From the NCBI GenBank assembly GCA_002084765.1, contig NBMB01000021.1, positions 1 to 64,000 of the forward strand: a DNA stretch of 64,000 nucleotides, read 5' to 3'. The notes under the pieces are model-generated. The model was not told the origin of the DNA. It worked only from the letters and a program-made list of their open reading frames with translations, and did not search any database. Numbering within the stretch: position 1 is the first letter of the stretch; each line of letters opens with the position of its first letter. This stretch comes from Candidatus Cloacimonetes bacterium 4572_55 (GTDB taxonomy: Bacteria; 4572-55). This document shows, one piece after another, positions 33,815 through 42,982 of this stretch. A program made the translations under genes and the position numbers.

Positions 33815-35086
33815 ATGTTGAATAGACGAAGTTACACAATTCTCAAACGGGAATTTATGGCTCGCGTTTTCACAAAAGGTTTTATCTTGATGACGATCCT
33901 GTTGCCGCTTTTTATGTTCGGCTCCATGGCCATCCCCACCATGATGATGAAGTTTGGCGGCGAGAAAAAGTCCCATATTCGGATTATCTCGGAAACGCCC
34001 GATCTTATCCCCACGCTGAAAGCTTCCTTTGACACCCTCTCTTCTCAGAAAAGTCGTGACATCACTTTTGAATATGATTCGCTTGATTCCGTCGCGTTAG
34101 GAAGCGATCTTCAGGAACTCCGCTCGGATATTCTAAGCAACAAGATATCCGGCGTGATATTTATCCCAGACCGCGCGCTCGCCGACAAACAGATAGCGTA
34201 TTACTCTACTAATCCCAATAATACGATGATTTTCATGCACATAGGCAGTGTGATCAACCGTTCTCTGGTCGACTATTATTTTCGGGACAAAAATATTTCA
34301 AAGGAAGATCTGGATTATGCCCGACAAGGAATCGACTTTAAAAAATTTCGTATTTCCAAGAAAAAAGAAGGCGCAGAGGAGGAAAGCAAGGGCAATGAAC
34401 TGCTCGCATTTGTTTTTTCCTTTCTTTTATATATGGGTGTGATCATTATCGGGTCGGGTCTCATGCAGTCTGTTATCGAAGAAAAAGCCAGTCGGATTAT
34501 CGAGGTGCTTCTCTCCTCGACCCACGCGCAAGAGTTGATGGTCGGTAAAATAATCGGTGCCAGTCTGTCGGGATTGCTACAAATGGTGATCTGGATCATC
34601 CCTGTTCTGTTTGTCAGCTTTAGCGCGCTATTGGTTATCCCTCCGGAATTCCATCTTAAGGTAGATTCTGGGTTATTTATCTATTTCTTCATAAATTATA
34701 CCGTGGGATTGTTTATCTACCTGGGGCTATTTGCGGCTGTTGGATCCATATTTGATAACAGCCAAGACGCCCAATCCGGCACATGGCCTGTGGCCTTATT
34801 AGTGGCAATTCCTTTCATGATCGGCATATCGATTGTGATGAATCCTGGGAGCATCCTGTCTGAGGTCTGCTCATTTTTACCTTTTTTCACTATTTTTGTC
34901 ATGCCCGCCCGCATGGCTCTTATCGACGTGCCGACCTGGCAACTTTTAGTCCCGCCGATTATTAATATTCTCACGCTGACCGTCACCTTTAAATTAGCGG
35001 CAAAGATATATCGGGTCGGTATCCTTATGACAGGAAAAAAACCGCTATGGTCAGATGTGGTCAAGTGGGTGCGTTATAAATATTAA
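33815..35086 (+). CDS. ABC transporter permease (NatB/ABC-2 type)
   Basis: A 423-residue permease with one N-terminal membrane helix (about 18-40), a large extracytoplasmic domain (about 45-195) and a block of five to six helices (about 200-400) starting near LLYMGVIIIGSGLMQSVIEE, which continues into KASRIIEVLLSS, the ABC-2 permease signature. AGGAG stands nine bases upstream of the ATG. It forms a transporter with the preceding ATPase. An acidic linker (EGAEEESKG) joins the external domain to the helix block. Confidence 0.9.
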   Translation: MLNRRSYTILKREFMARVFTKGFILMTILLPLFMFGSMAIPTMMMKFGGEKKSHIRIISETPDLIPTLKASFDTLSSQKSRDITFEYDSLDSVALGSDLQELRSDILSNKISGVIFIPDRALADKQIAYYSTNPNNTMIFMHIGSVINRSLVDYYFRDKNISKEDLDYARQGIDFKKFRISKKKEGAEEESKGNELLAFVFSFLLYMGVIIIGSGLMQSVIEEKASRIIEVLLSSTHAQELMVGKIIGASLSGLLQMVIWIIPVLFVSFSALLVIPPEFHLKVDSGLFIYFFINYTVGLFIYLGLFAAVGSIFDNSQDAQSGTWPVALLVAIPFMIGISIVMNPGSILSEVCSFLPFFTIFVMPARMALIDVPTWQLLVPPIINILTLTVTFKLAAKIYRVGILMTGKKPLWSDVVKWVRYKY

Positions 35087-35127
35087 AGTAATTTAACTTA
35101 TTTAAATTTATTGAATCGGGGAGAGCT

Positions 35128-36900
35128 ATGAAACATCCATTTACTCGTGAAAATGTCTTAAACAACCGTGATTTGATCTGGTCGGAGATTACTGGATCGA
35201 GACTCCATTGCCGGAATTGGCAGATCGAAGCCCCATTGCGGATGCTGATCAACAACCTATTGCAGGCGGCTCGTCCCGAGGAACTGATCGTGTATGGGGG
35301 AACGGGCAGAGCGGCTCGCAATTGGGATGCTTTTGACGCAATTGTCTCGGCTTTGCTGAATCTGGAGCCGGATCAGACCCTTTTAATTCAATCTGGGAAG
35401 CCTGTTGCGATATTGAGAACGCATTCCTATTCGCCCCGCGTTCTGATCTCCAACTCGATGATCGTGCCAATATGGGACACGGACGCGTATTATGACGAAT
35501 TGTGGGACAAAGGTCTGATGATGTACGGACAGATGACAGCAGGTAGCTGGATATTTATTGGGCAACAGGGCATCATCCAGGGCACGTACGAGACATTTGC
35601 CGCGGCTTCCCAACCGTTTGGCGGATCCCTCAAAGGTAAATTTCTCTTGACCGGCGGTCTGGGGAATATGGGCGGCGCGCAAGCCTTAGCCGCGACAATG
35701 TGCGATGCTTCCGCGATCCTTGTCGATTTTCAAGAACAGGTGATCGACCGAGTGATTAACGAGGGATTCTGCGACGTGAAAGCCAAGTCGATCCAGGAGG
35801 CGTTAGACCTGGCTATTGACGCGAAAGAGAAGGGAAAACCCCTATCTATCGGTCTGTTAGGCAATGCCGCGGAGGTCTTTCCGGCAATCTTGGAGAAAGG
35901 CAAAGCCGATCCGCGTTATATGCCCGATGTCGTGACCGATCAAACCTCCGCGCATGAACCAATGAGCTACTATCCCATTGAATTGCCGTTAGATGTGCAG
36001 TATGACAAAAAATTCCTGAACCCCAACAGCGGCATGCTGGACTCCGATCTACTGGCTCGATATTGGCGACCTCGTGAAGAATTTGTCCGGTTGGCAAAGG
36101 AGTCCATGAGCAAACATGTCCAGGCTATGCTCGGGTTTCAAGACGCGGGCGCGACTGTTTTTGACTATGGCAACGGGATCCGTAAGTACGCGGAGGAAAT
36201 GGGCGTGACAAACGCGATGGAGATTCAAGGATTTGTGTTGAAATATGTTCGTCCCCTGTTTTGCGAAGGCAGAGGACCCTTCCGTTGGGTCGCGCTCTCC
36301 GGCAATAAAGAGGATATTTTCAAGACAGACGAGGTCGTGATGCGCGAATTTTCCGACAATAAATTGCTGGTAAATTGGATAAAATTGGTGCAAGAGAAAT
36401 TGGACCTGGACAAACAGCCTGGGTTGCCGGCTCGGGTCTGCTGGCTGGGTTACGGCGAGCGAGCGCGGATGGGTCGGATTATAAACGATATGGTCGCGTC
36501 GGGAGAAATCTCAGCACCAATTGTCGTAGGTCGCGATCATTTGGATTGTGGATCGGTCGCATCTCCGCTGCGAGAAACCGAAGGTATGAGGGACGGTAGC
36601 GACGCAGTAGCGGATTGGGCAATCCTGAACGCGTTGGTCAATACTGCATCCGGAGCTACCTGGGTCTCTCTACACGACGGCGGGGGCGTGGGTCACGGAA
36701 AGTCTATCCATGCCGGGCAAGTCACCGTTCTGGACGGTACGCCGGAAATGGCGAGCCGGTTGGAACGGGTTTTTACCAATGATCCAGGAATGGGAATTGC
36801 CCGCCATGTGGACGCAGGTTATGAACGGGCGATTGAAATCGCGAATCAAAAAGAAGTCGCAATCCCAATGTTGAATTATCTAAGTAAGGCGCTCTTTTGA
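35128..36900 (+). CDS. hutU: Urocanate hydratase
   Basis: A 590-residue enzyme that converts urocanate to imidazolonepropionate in histidine breakdown, using tightly bound NAD as an electrophile. Recognisable segments are [17 protein letters not shown], the NAD loop [13 protein letters not shown], and near the end [20 protein letters not shown] and [14 protein letters not shown]. No hutH, hutI or hutG gene is adjacent, so the rest of the pathway must be elsewhere or absent. The stop overlaps the TTG start of the lytic transglycosylase. Confidence 0.96.
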   Translation: MKHPFTRENVLNNRDLIWSEITGSRLHCRNWQIEAPLRMLINNLLQAARPEELIVYGGTGRAARNWDAFDAIVSALLNLEPDQTLLIQSGKPVAILRTHSYSPRVLISNSMIVPIWDTDAYYDELWDKGLMMYGQMTAGSWIFIGQQGIIQGTYETFAAASQPFGGSLKGKFLLTGGLGNMGGAQALAATMCDASAILVDFQEQVIDRVINEGFCDVKAKSIQEALDLAIDAKEKGKPLSIGLLGNAAEVFPAILEKGKADPRYMPDVVTDQTSAHEPMSYYPIELPLDVQYDKKFLNPNSGMLDSDLLARYWRPREEFVRLAKESMSKHVQAMLGFQDAGATVFDYGNGIRKYAEEMGVTNAMEIQGFVLKYVRPLFCEGRGPFRWVALSGNKEDIFKTDEVVMREFSDNKLLVNWIKLVQEKLDLDKQPGLPARVCWLGYGERARMGRIINDMVASGEISAPIVVGRDHLDCGSVASPLRETEGMRDGSDAVADWAILNALVNTASGATWVSLHDGGGVGHGKSIHAGQVTVLDGTPEMASRLERVFTNDPGMGIARHVDAGYERAIEIANQKEVAIPMLNYLSKALF

Positions 36901-39464
36901 AAAAATATCGACGTATATCTCATAGGAACCTCAGCCCTGTTTTTTCCATTATAAAGCGCTGGGTTGCCGTCATTTTTTTGTCAACCATTCTCCTCATACC
37001 CTGTCGGGATTTGGCGAACAGTGATATTGATGAAAATAACGACCCCAACCAGGGGATTCCATTGTTGGGGTTTTTTTTCCAATCAAAAGAAACAAAGTGC
37101 CGTGAGCAGATGAGACGCGCTAAGGATTCCCAAGAAAATTTGGATTATGCCGAAGCGATTCGTGTGTTAAACGCGGTTATTAAGGAGGGACCTCCTCTTC
37201 GACTTTTGGCAGAGGCGCGATATCGTCGCGGCTATTTGTATGAGCTTATCGGGGACGACGAATCCGCCATGGCTGACCTGGAGATCGCTATCAACGCTTT
37301 CCCCTCCTTCCCGATTTTGAAAGATGGCCTTTATCGATTGGGAGAAATATATTATCGGACAGGGGACTTTACCAAAGCGGGCAGGCTTCTCTCGGACGCT
37401 ATGCATTACTTTCCGGACGATTTGCGTCATCAAAAGGCGATTTTTCAGATGGGCTATATCGCTCAAGAGGAGGGGAAAAAAGAATTTTCTGCCGCGATGT
37501 TCGACTCGTTTATTACAATAGCTCCCGATTTGGCAGACTTCGGAATTTTCCAAAAAGCCCAATCCGAGCAGGCAGCGGGTGATTATAGCGCGGCTCTTCT
37601 GCTGTATCAAGAGATGCAGCGGGCGCGTCCGGATAGTCCGCTTTTTTCCGAAGCGAGTCTGGAGATTGCCTTTTGTTACCTATTTTCAGGCGATTATGCG
37701 CGCGCGGAAAAGGAGTTGAAAAGGCTTCGCGGCGGCTCCTCAGACAAAATTAAGTTTGATTATTATCTCGCTGTATGCGCTCAGAACCAGGGTCTTCGGG
37801 AGGAAGCACTGCGGGATTTTCGTCGTATAGTTTCCGATTATCCTAAAAATGGATTTGCCCGTCATGCGCTTTCTAAAATAAAAGTATTGACAGATGGGAA
37901 ATTTTCCCCGATGGATTATTATCATGCGGGAGCCATCCGTTTCCATCGGAGAGAGCTGCGAAAAGCGGCTGCAAATTTCAACAATTTTATAAAAAAATCC
38001 CCGGATAACCCGTTGGTAAAAGACGCCCGTTTGATGCTGGGAAGGGTCTACCATCGTCAGGAAAAATATAAAAAAGCGATCTCATCTCTGAAAGTATTTT
38101 TGAAAAATGCGAAAGATCATCCGAGAAGGAGCGAGGGAATTTATTACTTAGCAAATAGTTATGTTCGCCACGGTCAACATTTAGACGCGATTGAGCAGTT
38201 TGAAAAATTGTTGTCCGAGTTCCCTAAATGCGACTACGCGGACGACGCCTTGCATGAAACTGCGCGCAGTCTGGAGAGTCTGGCGCAGTTTGATAAAGCT
38301 CGGAAAATTTATCAGCAACTATGGAAAACATTTCCAAAACGGGCTCTCAGCCAAAAAGTGCATTATGAGATTGGTCTGAATTTTTATATGGATGGGCAAT
38401 ATCAAGAAGCTGAGAGGGTTTTTTCTCAGATCGCAGATTCGAATCCGGGTATGGAGATGGAGCAGACCGCAATTTATTGGCTCGCAAAAAGTTATTTTGC
38501 CGAAGGAGATTTCGAGAAAGGCAAAAAATCGCTTGAACGTTTAAAAAAGAGCTATCCAAACTCATATTATTTTTCTTTTGATGAACATGGGAAATTTATT
38601 CCTGATTCTTATGATCAAAAAAATTTTTTATATTCAAAACCGCGTCAAATGGCGGCTTCTGATCTGATTTTATTGGAAAATTGGCTGGCGAAACAGACCG
38701 CGGATTCTCTTGTTAATCGCTCCAAGTCGATATTGTACGCGGACTCCAATTTTAAAAAAGGGGAAATTTTTACATCGCTCGATATGAGAGGCGAGGCAAA
38801 AAAAAAGTTCAAGCAAGTAGAGAGTGCTTTCAAAAAAGACGCGGCCGCGCTTTGTTATCTTTTGGGTTACTATTTGGAACATAAATATTATCTTCGCTCT
38901 ATGGTGTGCGCTCGAAATATCGCCAATGCGACCGACCCAGACCACATTCCCGATTTTCTGCACCGCTTCATCTACCCGCTTCATTACCCGGAACTGATAT
39001 CTGCGGCTGCCGAAAAGTATGATATAGACCCGCTTTTTGTCTGCGCTTTAATCCGCCAGGAAAGTATGTTCGAGGCGCAGATCGCTTCCCGAGCCAATGC
39101 CCAGGGCTTGATGCAAATTATTCCATCTACTGGAAAATATATCGCAAAGGAATTGGGCGTGGAGGATTTCCGGCTGGAGTCGTTGCATTCTCCCAAGCGC
39201 AGTCTGGATTTTGGGCTATGGTATCTGAGCGATATTTCGTCCAAAAATGAGAACAGGTTGCCTCGCGCTTTAGCCGGATATAACGGGGGACCAGGCAATA
39301 TCAGGCGCTGGACAGAAATGACGGTCACGGGTGGAGACGATATGCTTTCTGAAAAAATCACCTATCGAGAAACTCGGAAATATGTAAAAAGGATCCTAAG
39401 CCATTACCTTTATTATCAACAACTTTGGGGAGATTCTTTCATAAAAGAGCCTGATAGCGACTGA
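36897..39464 (+). CDS. TPR-containing soluble lytic transglycosylase
   Basis: An 855-residue exported protein. It begins with a basic, hydrophobic signal (about 19-40), continues with many TPR-like helix pairs (about 75-640, including [13 protein letters not shown] and [13 protein letters not shown]) and ends in a family 1 SLT domain (about 700-850). That domain carries catalytic Glu722 ([10 protein letters not shown]), [14 protein letters not shown] and [13 protein letters not shown]. It cleaves peptidoglycan to anhydro-muropeptides in the periplasm. The start is a TTG that overlaps the hutU stop (TTGA), with only a weak AAGG upstream, so expression probably depends on coupling. Confidence 0.9.
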   Translation: MKKYRRISHRNLSPVFSIIKRWVAVIFLSTILLIPCRDLANSDIDENNDPNQGIPLLGFFFQSKETKCREQMRRAKDSQENLDYAEAIRVLNAVIKEGPPLRLLAEARYRRGYLYELIGDDESAMADLEIAINAFPSFPILKDGLYRLGEIYYRTGDFTKAGRLLSDAMHYFPDDLRHQKAIFQMGYIAQEEGKKEFSAAMFDSFITIAPDLADFGIFQKAQSEQAAGDYSAALLLYQEMQRARPDSPLFSEASLEIAFCYLFSGDYARAEKELKRLRGGSSDKIKFDYYLAVCAQNQGLREEALRDFRRIVSDYPKNGFARHALSKIKVLTDGKFSPMDYYHAGAIRFHRRELRKAAANFNNFIKKSPDNPLVKDARLMLGRVYHRQEKYKKAISSLKVFLKNAKDHPRRSEGIYYLANSYVRHGQHLDAIEQFEKLLSEFPKCDYADDALHETARSLESLAQFDKARKIYQQLWKTFPKRALSQKVHYEIGLNFYMDGQYQEAERVFSQIADSNPGMEMEQTAIYWLAKSYFAEGDFEKGKKSLERLKKSYPNSYYFSFDEHGKFIPDSYDQKNFLYSKPRQMAASDLILLENWLAKQTADSLVNRSKSILYADSNFKKGEIFTSLDMRGEAKKKFKQVESAFKKDAAALCYLLGYYLEHKYYLRSMVCARNIANATDPDHIPDFLHRFIYPLHYPELISAAAEKYDIDPLFVCALIRQESMFEAQIASRANAQGLMQIIPSTGKYIAKELGVEDFRLESLHSPKRSLDFGLWYLSDISSKNENRLPRALAGYNGGPGNIRRWTEMTVTGGDDMLSEKITYRETRKYVKRILSHYLYYQQLWGDSFIKEPDSD

Positions 39465-39509
39465 CGCTTGAAAAATTTTTTAGAATGAGACATGATTTTG
39501 GAGAGTGAA

Positions 39510-39932
39510 ATGGAAGAAATTTTTGAGTTGAAAAACGTGTTAATGAAACAGCAGTACGGAATTGCATTGAGTCTGGTTGAGGAGATGGAAGAGATGAGCC
39601 GCGATGATAAGATCAATAAGATCAAAAGCCTCATGAAAATTTTACTCCTCCATCTTATTAAACAAGAGGTTGAATAACGCTCTACCCGTTCCTGGAATCT
39701 CTCTATCGAAAATTCAATAGATCAGATCAAAGATACAAACAAGCGTCGCAAGGCAGGCGGTTCTTCTTATCTAACTGGGTCGGAATTATTAAATACCATT
39801 GAAGAGGCGTATCCCTTTGCCCTAAAAATGGCTGCTTTGGAAGCGTTTGAAGGCAAGTTCACTCATAAAGAACTTGCTAAAAAAATCAACTCTGATCAAA
39901 TAAAAAACAAATCTCTCGGACTGATTCAATAG
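39510..39932 (+). pseudogene. DUF29-like gene interrupted by one in-frame stop
   Basis: From the ATG at 39510 (GGAG at 39500-39503) the frame encodes MEEIFELKNVLMKQQYGIAL and a DUF29-like helix ending LLHLIKQEVE, then meets TAA at 39675-39677. The same frame continues with RSTRSWNLSIENSIDQIKD, then NKRRKAGGSSYLTGSELL, and closes at a TAG at 39930-39932. The join reads naturally across the stop, and no frameshift is needed. One substitution (for example CAA to TAA) explains it; read-through or a sequencing error are alternatives. It overlaps the end of the next gene by seven bases. Confidence 0.75.
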
Positions 39933-42613
39933 ACCTCGTCGAATCCGCGGCTGAGGCGATGGGATTTTTCTTCTACGAGTTGCTGGACAATTTTCAGCTC
40001 GTCCTGATGGGTTGGTGCTAATCCGTCCAGTTTCCGATGGAGAAGATAGCGCAAAATACGACCGATCTCCGGGCCCGATTCAACGCCCATTTCAATAATT
40101 TCCTTGCCGGTGGTTTTCACTTTAAAATTGGCTAATGCATGGAAATAATGCGATATTTTTTCCTCGACAATGCTTTCCTTCGAATCCGCCATCAGATAGA
40201 GCATGACCTCCGCCGAACGAAGGTGAAGCGTGTCATAAATATGGCTGTTTTGGACTCCTCTCCTATCCGATAGCGCGGCGATAACCTGTTCTTTGTGAGT
40301 GATCATCTCAAAAATTTTGTTCTTTACATGACGATGCCAGGTCAATTTATCGACAAACTTTTCCGCCTCTCGCAACTGCATCTTGGAAGTCATGCCCAGC
40401 AGATAGATCACCCACGGTTTGATTTTATGGTGACGAAACTCCATTTTATACCAGATCAAAACGCGATGAATCTCCTCAAATAGGTGGAACACCCCTTTGT
40501 TATACGCGATTTTTGGATGAATTTGCTCCAATATTTTAAACTCGCCGAGTCGTTTCACCGCGTGATACGGCTTCTCCTCGCTGAGAATATTGATCAACTC
40601 TTCACGAATGCGTTGCGCGGCTACCCGTTTCAAAATTTTATCTTCAGCCGCGATTTTTAACAGGGACTCGGTATTCTTGTCAATAGAAAATCCGAAGCGC
40701 TGCTCGAAACGAATTGCACGCAGGATACGGGTTGGATCGTCGTAAAAACTCCCGTTATGCAGTGCTCGCAACACACGGAGGGAGAGGTCTCGTCGTCCCC
40801 CGAACAGATCGAAGATATGACCGAAACGGTGGTGGTTTATCTGAACGGCAATTGCGTTGATGGTAAAATCTCGACGGTAGAGATCGTTTTTTATAGAGCT
40901 GGTTTCGACCTCAGGGAGCGCGCCGGGATGCTGGTATCGCTCCAATCTTGCCGTGGTTATATCAATTTTTAAACCGCCTTTAATGTAGGAGTCGGGCAGG
41001 GACAAGACCACTGTTTGGAATCGTCGGAACGTCTTGCGTTTGAAGGTCATACGCTTGCCCATATATCGCTCGCAAAAGAACTCAGCAAACTCGATAGCGT
41101 CGCCCTCGACCACGATATCTATATCATAATTCTTTTGTTTTAGTAGCAAATCCCGAACAAATCCGCCGACAAGATACACCCCCATTCCGGTGGTATTACC
41201 AGCTTCCCCGAGATGGCTCAATAATCGCATCATGTCCGATGACAGCCTTTTTCGCAAGTGAGGACCCGCGTCGTCAAAATCAAATTCCGGCGGCAACTCA
41301 TACTCAACCTGATTGATATTCATCCTTGCCGCAGCCATGAGCAGATCTTCTCGTGTCACAATACCGACCAATCTTTTTTTTCTCAGGATCGGGACACTGC
41401 CAATTTTGTTATGGATCATCAGGCGTTGAAGATCGTTATATGTTGCTTTGTATTCCGCGGTGATCACTCTCGCGGTCATACAGATGCGGATATTTCGCTC
41501 GCCAAATCCTTGAGACACAGCTTTTGCCACGTCGGTTTTGGTCACGATTCCCATGAGCTTTCGGTTCGCATCCAAGATGCACATATACTTATGGTGCATC
41601 ATCATCAGGCGCGTCCTGACATTCTTGACCGACTCTGTTTCTGGAACAGAATCCACTGGCGCGTTCATAATATCCCTTGCCGTCAGCATAGGATAAACAT
41701 GATCTTCCAATAGCTTGATCAACCGTTGCTTTTGCTCTATCAGAGAATCTTTCCGGACAGTTGCCGCCGCGGCGGAAAAGTGACCCCCGCCGCCCATTTT
41801 CTCCAGAATTTTTCCTACATGAACCGATTCGATCACGCTGCGTCCGATAACATAAATTCGGTTCACCATCTTGATTACTAGAAAAATAACCAAAAAACCA
41901 TCATAATGCCTCTCAATCTTTCCGGCAAGAATAGCGGCTTCATTCACATAATCGTCACACTCAGCGACCGCAATCGCGATATTAATGCCCCGAATCTGAT
42001 GCGTCTCAATATTCTGTAAGAGAGTGTTCAAAAGTTTCAATTGGTCGATATTCAGGTTGCTGCTGTCGAGATATTCCTTGATCATCTTTAAGTCAGCACC
42101 GCAAGAAAGCAGATACGCGCAGGCTTTCATATCCCGCTCTGTGGTCGAGATATGAACAAAATTTCCTGTATCTTCATAGATACCAAGGGCAAACAGCGTA
42201 GCTTCAAAAGGGGAAATATTGACGCCCTTTTTGATCAGCTCCTCGACCATAATCGTGGTTGTCGCGCCGACCGACATTATGATCTTGAACTCAGCCTCCG
42301 GATTCAAATCGCTGTGAAGGTGATGATCAAAAATATGGATAGGCAGTTGCCCGCTTCGAGCAAGATCGGAAAAATTGCCCAACCGGTCGAGCCGGCTGTT
42401 ATCGACCAGAATCAAACGGCTAATTTGATCTCGACGAACTTTTTTCGCTTTGATAAACGGGAATTTGTCCTTATATTTTTTGATAAACTTATTTACATTC
42501 TCCTGATTGCCGCCTTGCAAACAAATTTTTGAGTTTGGATACATCTTCTGAGCGGCAACCGCGGCGGCGAGGCAGTCGAAGTCCACATTGATCGAGCTTA
42601 AAATTAAATCCAT
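39926..42613 (-). CDS. DHH phosphoesterase-CBS-tRNA nucleotidyltransferase fusion
   Basis: An 895-residue fusion. The N-terminal DHH/DHHA1 module (about 1-310) shows FDCLAAAVAAQKM, LILVDNSRLD, IFDHHLHSD and GGGGHFSAAAATV. Two CBS domains (about 315-425) follow. A class II poly(A) polymerase/CCA head comes next (YLVGGFVRDLLL, YDIDIVVEGD and RRDFTINAIAV), then an RNA-binding helical domain (about 630-895). This architecture is known from Deltaproteobacteria and Aquificae and adds all or part of the tRNA CCA end; here it could be a full CCA or an A-adding enzyme. The DHH part may act on nanoRNA or cyclic dinucleotides. Confidence 0.9.
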   Translation of the reverse strand: MDLILSSINVDFDCLAAAVAAQKMYPNSKICLQGGNQENVNKFIKKYKDKFPFIKAKKVRRDQISRLILVDNSRLDRLGNFSDLARSGQLPIHIFDHHLHSDLNPEAEFKIIMSVGATTTIMVEELIKKGVNISPFEATLFALGIYEDTGNFVHISTTERDMKACAYLLSCGADLKMIKEYLDSSNLNIDQLKLLNTLLQNIETHQIRGINIAIAVAECDDYVNEAAILAGKIERHYDGFLVIFLVIKMVNRIYVIGRSVIESVHVGKILEKMGGGGHFSAAAATVRKDSLIEQKQRLIKLLEDHVYPMLTARDIMNAPVDSVPETESVKNVRTRLMMMHHKYMCILDANRKLMGIVTKTDVAKAVSQGFGERNIRICMTARVITAEYKATYNDLQRLMIHNKIGSVPILRKKRLVGIVTREDLLMAAARMNINQVEYELPPEFDFDDAGPHLRKRLSSDMMRLLSHLGEAGNTTGMGVYLVGGFVRDLLLKQKNYDIDIVVEGDAIEFAEFFCERYMGKRMTFKRKTFRRFQTVVLSLPDSYIKGGLKIDITTARLERYQHPGALPEVETSSIKNDLYRRDFTINAIAVQINHHRFGHIFDLFGGRRDLSLRVLRALHNGSFYDDPTRILRAIRFEQRFGFSIDKNTESLLKIAAEDKILKRVAAQRIREELINILSEEKPYHAVKRLGEFKILEQIHPKIAYNKGVFHLFEEIHRVLIWYKMEFRHHKIKPWVIYLLGMTSKMQLREAEKFVDKLTWHRHVKNKIFEMITHKEQVIAALSDRRGVQNSHIYDTLHLRSAEVMLYLMADSKESIVEEKISHYFHALANFKVKTTGKEIIEMGVESGPEIGRILRYLLHRKLDGLAPTHQDELKIVQQLVEEKSHRLSRGFDEVY

Positions 42614-42650
42614 ATTCTAAATCACCGCCTATCCTGGATTATTCGTCATC

Positions 42651-42736
42651 ACGGAAATCGATCCGCAGATTACGCAGATTATCGCAGATTAAGAATTGAT
42701 AATTAAAGAATTATATCTTTTTTGCCAAATTTTCTT
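42651..42736. repeat. Dispersed repeat, copy B
   Basis: An 86-base match to 8065-8150 with two differences, including the CGCAGATTA-like triplet and the segment ending CCAAATTTTCTT. It lies between the candidate promoter at 42832-42860 and the start of the tRNA nucleotidyltransferase fusion at 42613, so it would be part of the mRNA leader. Confidence 0.85.
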
Positions 42737-42831
42737 TGTATTGAGTTACAAGATTTCTGTCCGTTCAGGTTCGGTTATGGCGCACAAAAATAAATCGGTC
42801 ACATTTTGTAGCATTATGTGACGCTGTCACG

Positions 42832-42860
42832 AAATTACGCTGTTTCCATCGCCTTGTCAA
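42832..42860 (-). promoter_or_regulatory. Sigma70-type promoter for the DHH-CBS-CCA gene
   Basis: Minus strand: -35 TTGACA (42855-42860), 17-bp spacer, -10 TAATTT (42832-42837). Transcription from near 42825 gives a leader of about 210 bases that includes repeat copy B. Confidence 0.55.
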
Positions 42861-42912
42861 TATAAAAAAGAATGGCTGGTTTTTTTAAACCGATGTGATT
42901 CGATGTGATATG

Positions 42913-42945
42913 AAAAACGCGGTCTCTCTATGTAGACAGACCGCG
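42913..42945 (-). terminator. Terminator of the octaheme cytochrome gene
   Basis: CGCGGTCT (42918-42925) pairs perfectly with AGACCGCG (42938-42945); read on the minus strand it is followed by five T. It lies 38 bases past the cytochrome stop codon. Confidence 0.8.
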
Positions 42946-42982
42946 CTTGGAAAATAATTTTCATCAAAAAATGTGAATCGAC

